DNA of 64,000 nucleotides from Archegozetes longisetosus (Eukaryota; Arthropoda; Arachnida; Sarcoptiformes; Trhypochthoniidae): NCBI GenBank assembly GCA_018873245.2, contig JAEMBT020000002.1, positions 5,720,001-5,784,000 on the forward strand. The letters are read 5' to 3'. This document shows positions 62,376 to 64,000 of the stretch, piece after piece (position 1 is the first letter of the stretch; each line of letters begins with the position of its first letter). Position numbers and translations under genes: made by a program. The notes under the pieces were generated by a model. That model saw only the letters and a list, made by a program, of their open reading frames with translations, was not told the origin of the DNA and searched no databases.

Positions 62376-62999
62376 CCAGGAAAAGGAATTTTCGGTACCT
62401 CGAATCAGCTTTTTCGGTCGATACTTCGGTACCAAAAAATCAGTGTATTCGGTACCATTTTCAGTACTGTAAAAATAATGATTTTAAGATAAAAAGTGAT
62501 TTTAACCCCAAAAGCAATTGTTGTATTTCTTGATTGAGAAAAATTTATTTCTTAAAGAAAATTCTATATAAAATAAATGTGACAAAGAATGCAAAAAAAC
62601 AATAAAATTGTATTTTATGAAACGAAAAGTTTTACAAATTAGAATTATACTGAACGAAAAATATTTTTCGACATTTTCATCTTCGAGTCGAAGTCTATTT
62701 TATCGAAAGTAATTTAATCTTTAGATAGGGGGAGATATTAATGAATTCTATAAAAGAATTTTCAGTAAAACTTGATTTTCATTATGAAAAATATATATAA
62801 AGCGTATTTTCAGTACTGTAACCTCTATTTTCGGTACTTTCGGTACTTTTCTTCAAAAAAGTCGATTTTCGGTGGATTCGGTACTTCCGTAATAGCGTTA
62901 TTTTGTGCATTTAAAACCATATATTTCATTTATAGAACTTGTCCGAAGTTTAGATTGCTTGACTAGAGTTCGGTTAGTACCGAAAATTCCTTTTCCTGG
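62376..62999. mobile_element. MITE with TTCGGTAC subterminal repeats
   Basis: Ends CCAGGAAAAGGAATTTTCGG and the exact inverse at the right, continuing into TAC, bound 624 bases. Both subterminal regions hold many copies of TTCGGTAC or TTTTCAGTACTG (at least seven), facing as inverted sets, likely binding sites for a transposase. The flanks TCGTAA and TCATAA may be an imperfect target duplication. The small frames inside are made of this repeat and are not genes. Confidence 0.78.
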
Positions 63000-63233
63000 T
63001 CATAACATATTAGTCAAGGCACTTCAATAGTCGCTTATTTTAAAACAAAAGTGACACAAGTGTCACTTAAAAACCCGTTATAGACAGACTTATTGCAAAC
63101 TGGCCGCTATTACTGTTTCAGTTTTTCCAGTTTGAAACCGGAAGAGCAGAATCTGTTTCGTCGGTTTTTCCCACGAATTTCAGTATGATACCGAAAATAC
63201 TGTTTCTATGTATACTTATGCTAATGCTGAGAA

Positions 63234-63756
63234 GTATTAGATGGAATCAGTGAAAACCGGAATTTCATATCTTCAAAAGAATATTTAATGGCAAAATAAT
63301 AATTACATATCTAATGAATATATTCGTCTCCCGTTTGGTAGACAAAGGCCCAGCGAGGTCAGAGGTTACACTTACCAATGGTGCTATTGTTTAGACTGAT
63401 TTGCCACTTAAAACTTTTGAGTACACAGTATGAAGTTGAACTTCATTTTCATAACTTTTAGTTTTTTGTCTCTTTATTCTTGCAAATTGTTGATTTTGCA
63501 AGTCAAAATAAACAAGTCATATAAAATTTTTAAAAATTTGCAAATTAATTCTAGTTTGATGCTACTTTCGAACAAGTTATAAGAAAGAAGTCAATTTACA
63601 AATTAGTCATATTGGTAAGTGTAACCTCTGACCTCGTTGGGCCTTTGTCAACCAGACGGGAGGCGAATATATTCATTAGATATATAATTGCTATTTCTCT
63701 ATTAAATATAGTTTTAAAGATATGAAATTTCGGTTTTCACTGATTCTATCTAATAC
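63234..63756. mobile_element. Fold-back element with about 170-base inverted arms
   Basis: The left arm (about 63234-63400) is mirrored at about 63603-63756: GTATTAGATGG outer end, AGTGAAAACCG, TCTAATGAATATATTCG, GGTCAGAGGTTACACTTACC and their inverses on the right. The inner 40-80 bases of the arms are almost identical. The loop, about 200 bases, has no gene. No clear target duplication was found. Confidence 0.8.
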
Positions 63757-64000
63757 TAATAACTATTTTGCGCTTTTTCAGGCAAAAACTCTAAAATGTT
63801 ACAGAAGATGGCGTAGCCTATCAATTTTTGATAATTTGATTTTCAAATTCTTTGAGAATGATTAAATTCAGGCAAATGAATATGAATGAAATGTTAATAA
63901 CTAGAACCGATAATTCATTTACCCTTAAGAGTATTCACAGAAATTCTCGAGAAAAATACTCGACTATAGATATCAACATATCGTTTGTATTCATTTGTCT

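Noticed and set aside
1..64000. CRISPR array, bacterial operon or riboswitch
   Set aside because: Spliced eukaryotic genes throughout; no regularly spaced direct repeats of CRISPR type.

Overview
The window is nuclear DNA from an AT-rich, intron-bearing arthropod. The supporting genes are a GMC-type glucose dehydrogenase, a divergent ionotropic receptor (IR/iGluR fold), a chitin-binding peritrophin-type peptide, flotillin-2, ERp57-type protein disulfide isomerases and an NCBP2AS2 homologue. Short introns of 70-120 bases mix with a few long ones. A chelicerate such as a mite would fit the combination of a stripped-down IR, small secreted peptides and very AT-rich spacers, but that placement is inference; nothing here fixes the species.

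Layout: 0-6 kb holds a three-exon GMC oxidoreductase (-) and a three-exon ionotropic receptor (+). 6-13 kb is mostly non-coding, with a possible four-exon small secreted gene, a fold-back element and a hAT remnant. 13-19 kb has a peritrophin peptide (-) and a secreted low-complexity protein (-) split by a 2.55 kb intron. 19-34 kb is sparse: a SINE with target-site duplication, a small Cys-rich secreted protein (+), two short TIR elements and a four-helix membrane protein (-). At 34.7-36.1 kb lies a Tc1/mariner element with recognisable ends and a broken transposase. 36.6-38.3 kb carries an NCBP2AS2-like gene (-) and a small unknown protein (+), arranged divergently.

39.6-54.5 kb is the most gene-rich part. 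It is a cluster of three ERp57/PDIA3-like genes with the same five-exon plan: copy 1 (+) is intact, while copies 2 and 3 (-) have altered or lost active sites and single-base frame breaks near the N-terminus. A Gly/Tyr-rich secreted peptide made from micro-exons sits between copies 2 and 3. Flotillin-2 (-) follows at 55.3-57.8 kb, also with a one-base frame break, in its last exon. 58-64 kb has no supported gene and is built of inverted-repeat elements.

The PDI genes should act in the ER on disulfide formation of secreted glycoproteins, and several neighbours are secreted or Cys-rich, but nothing in the sequence ties them into one pathway. The main unexplained structure is the number of small inverted-repeat elements (at least nine) and two pairs of dispersed repeats linking distant parts of the window. 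Three one-base frame breaks in otherwise well-preserved genes also raise the possibility of assembly indels.
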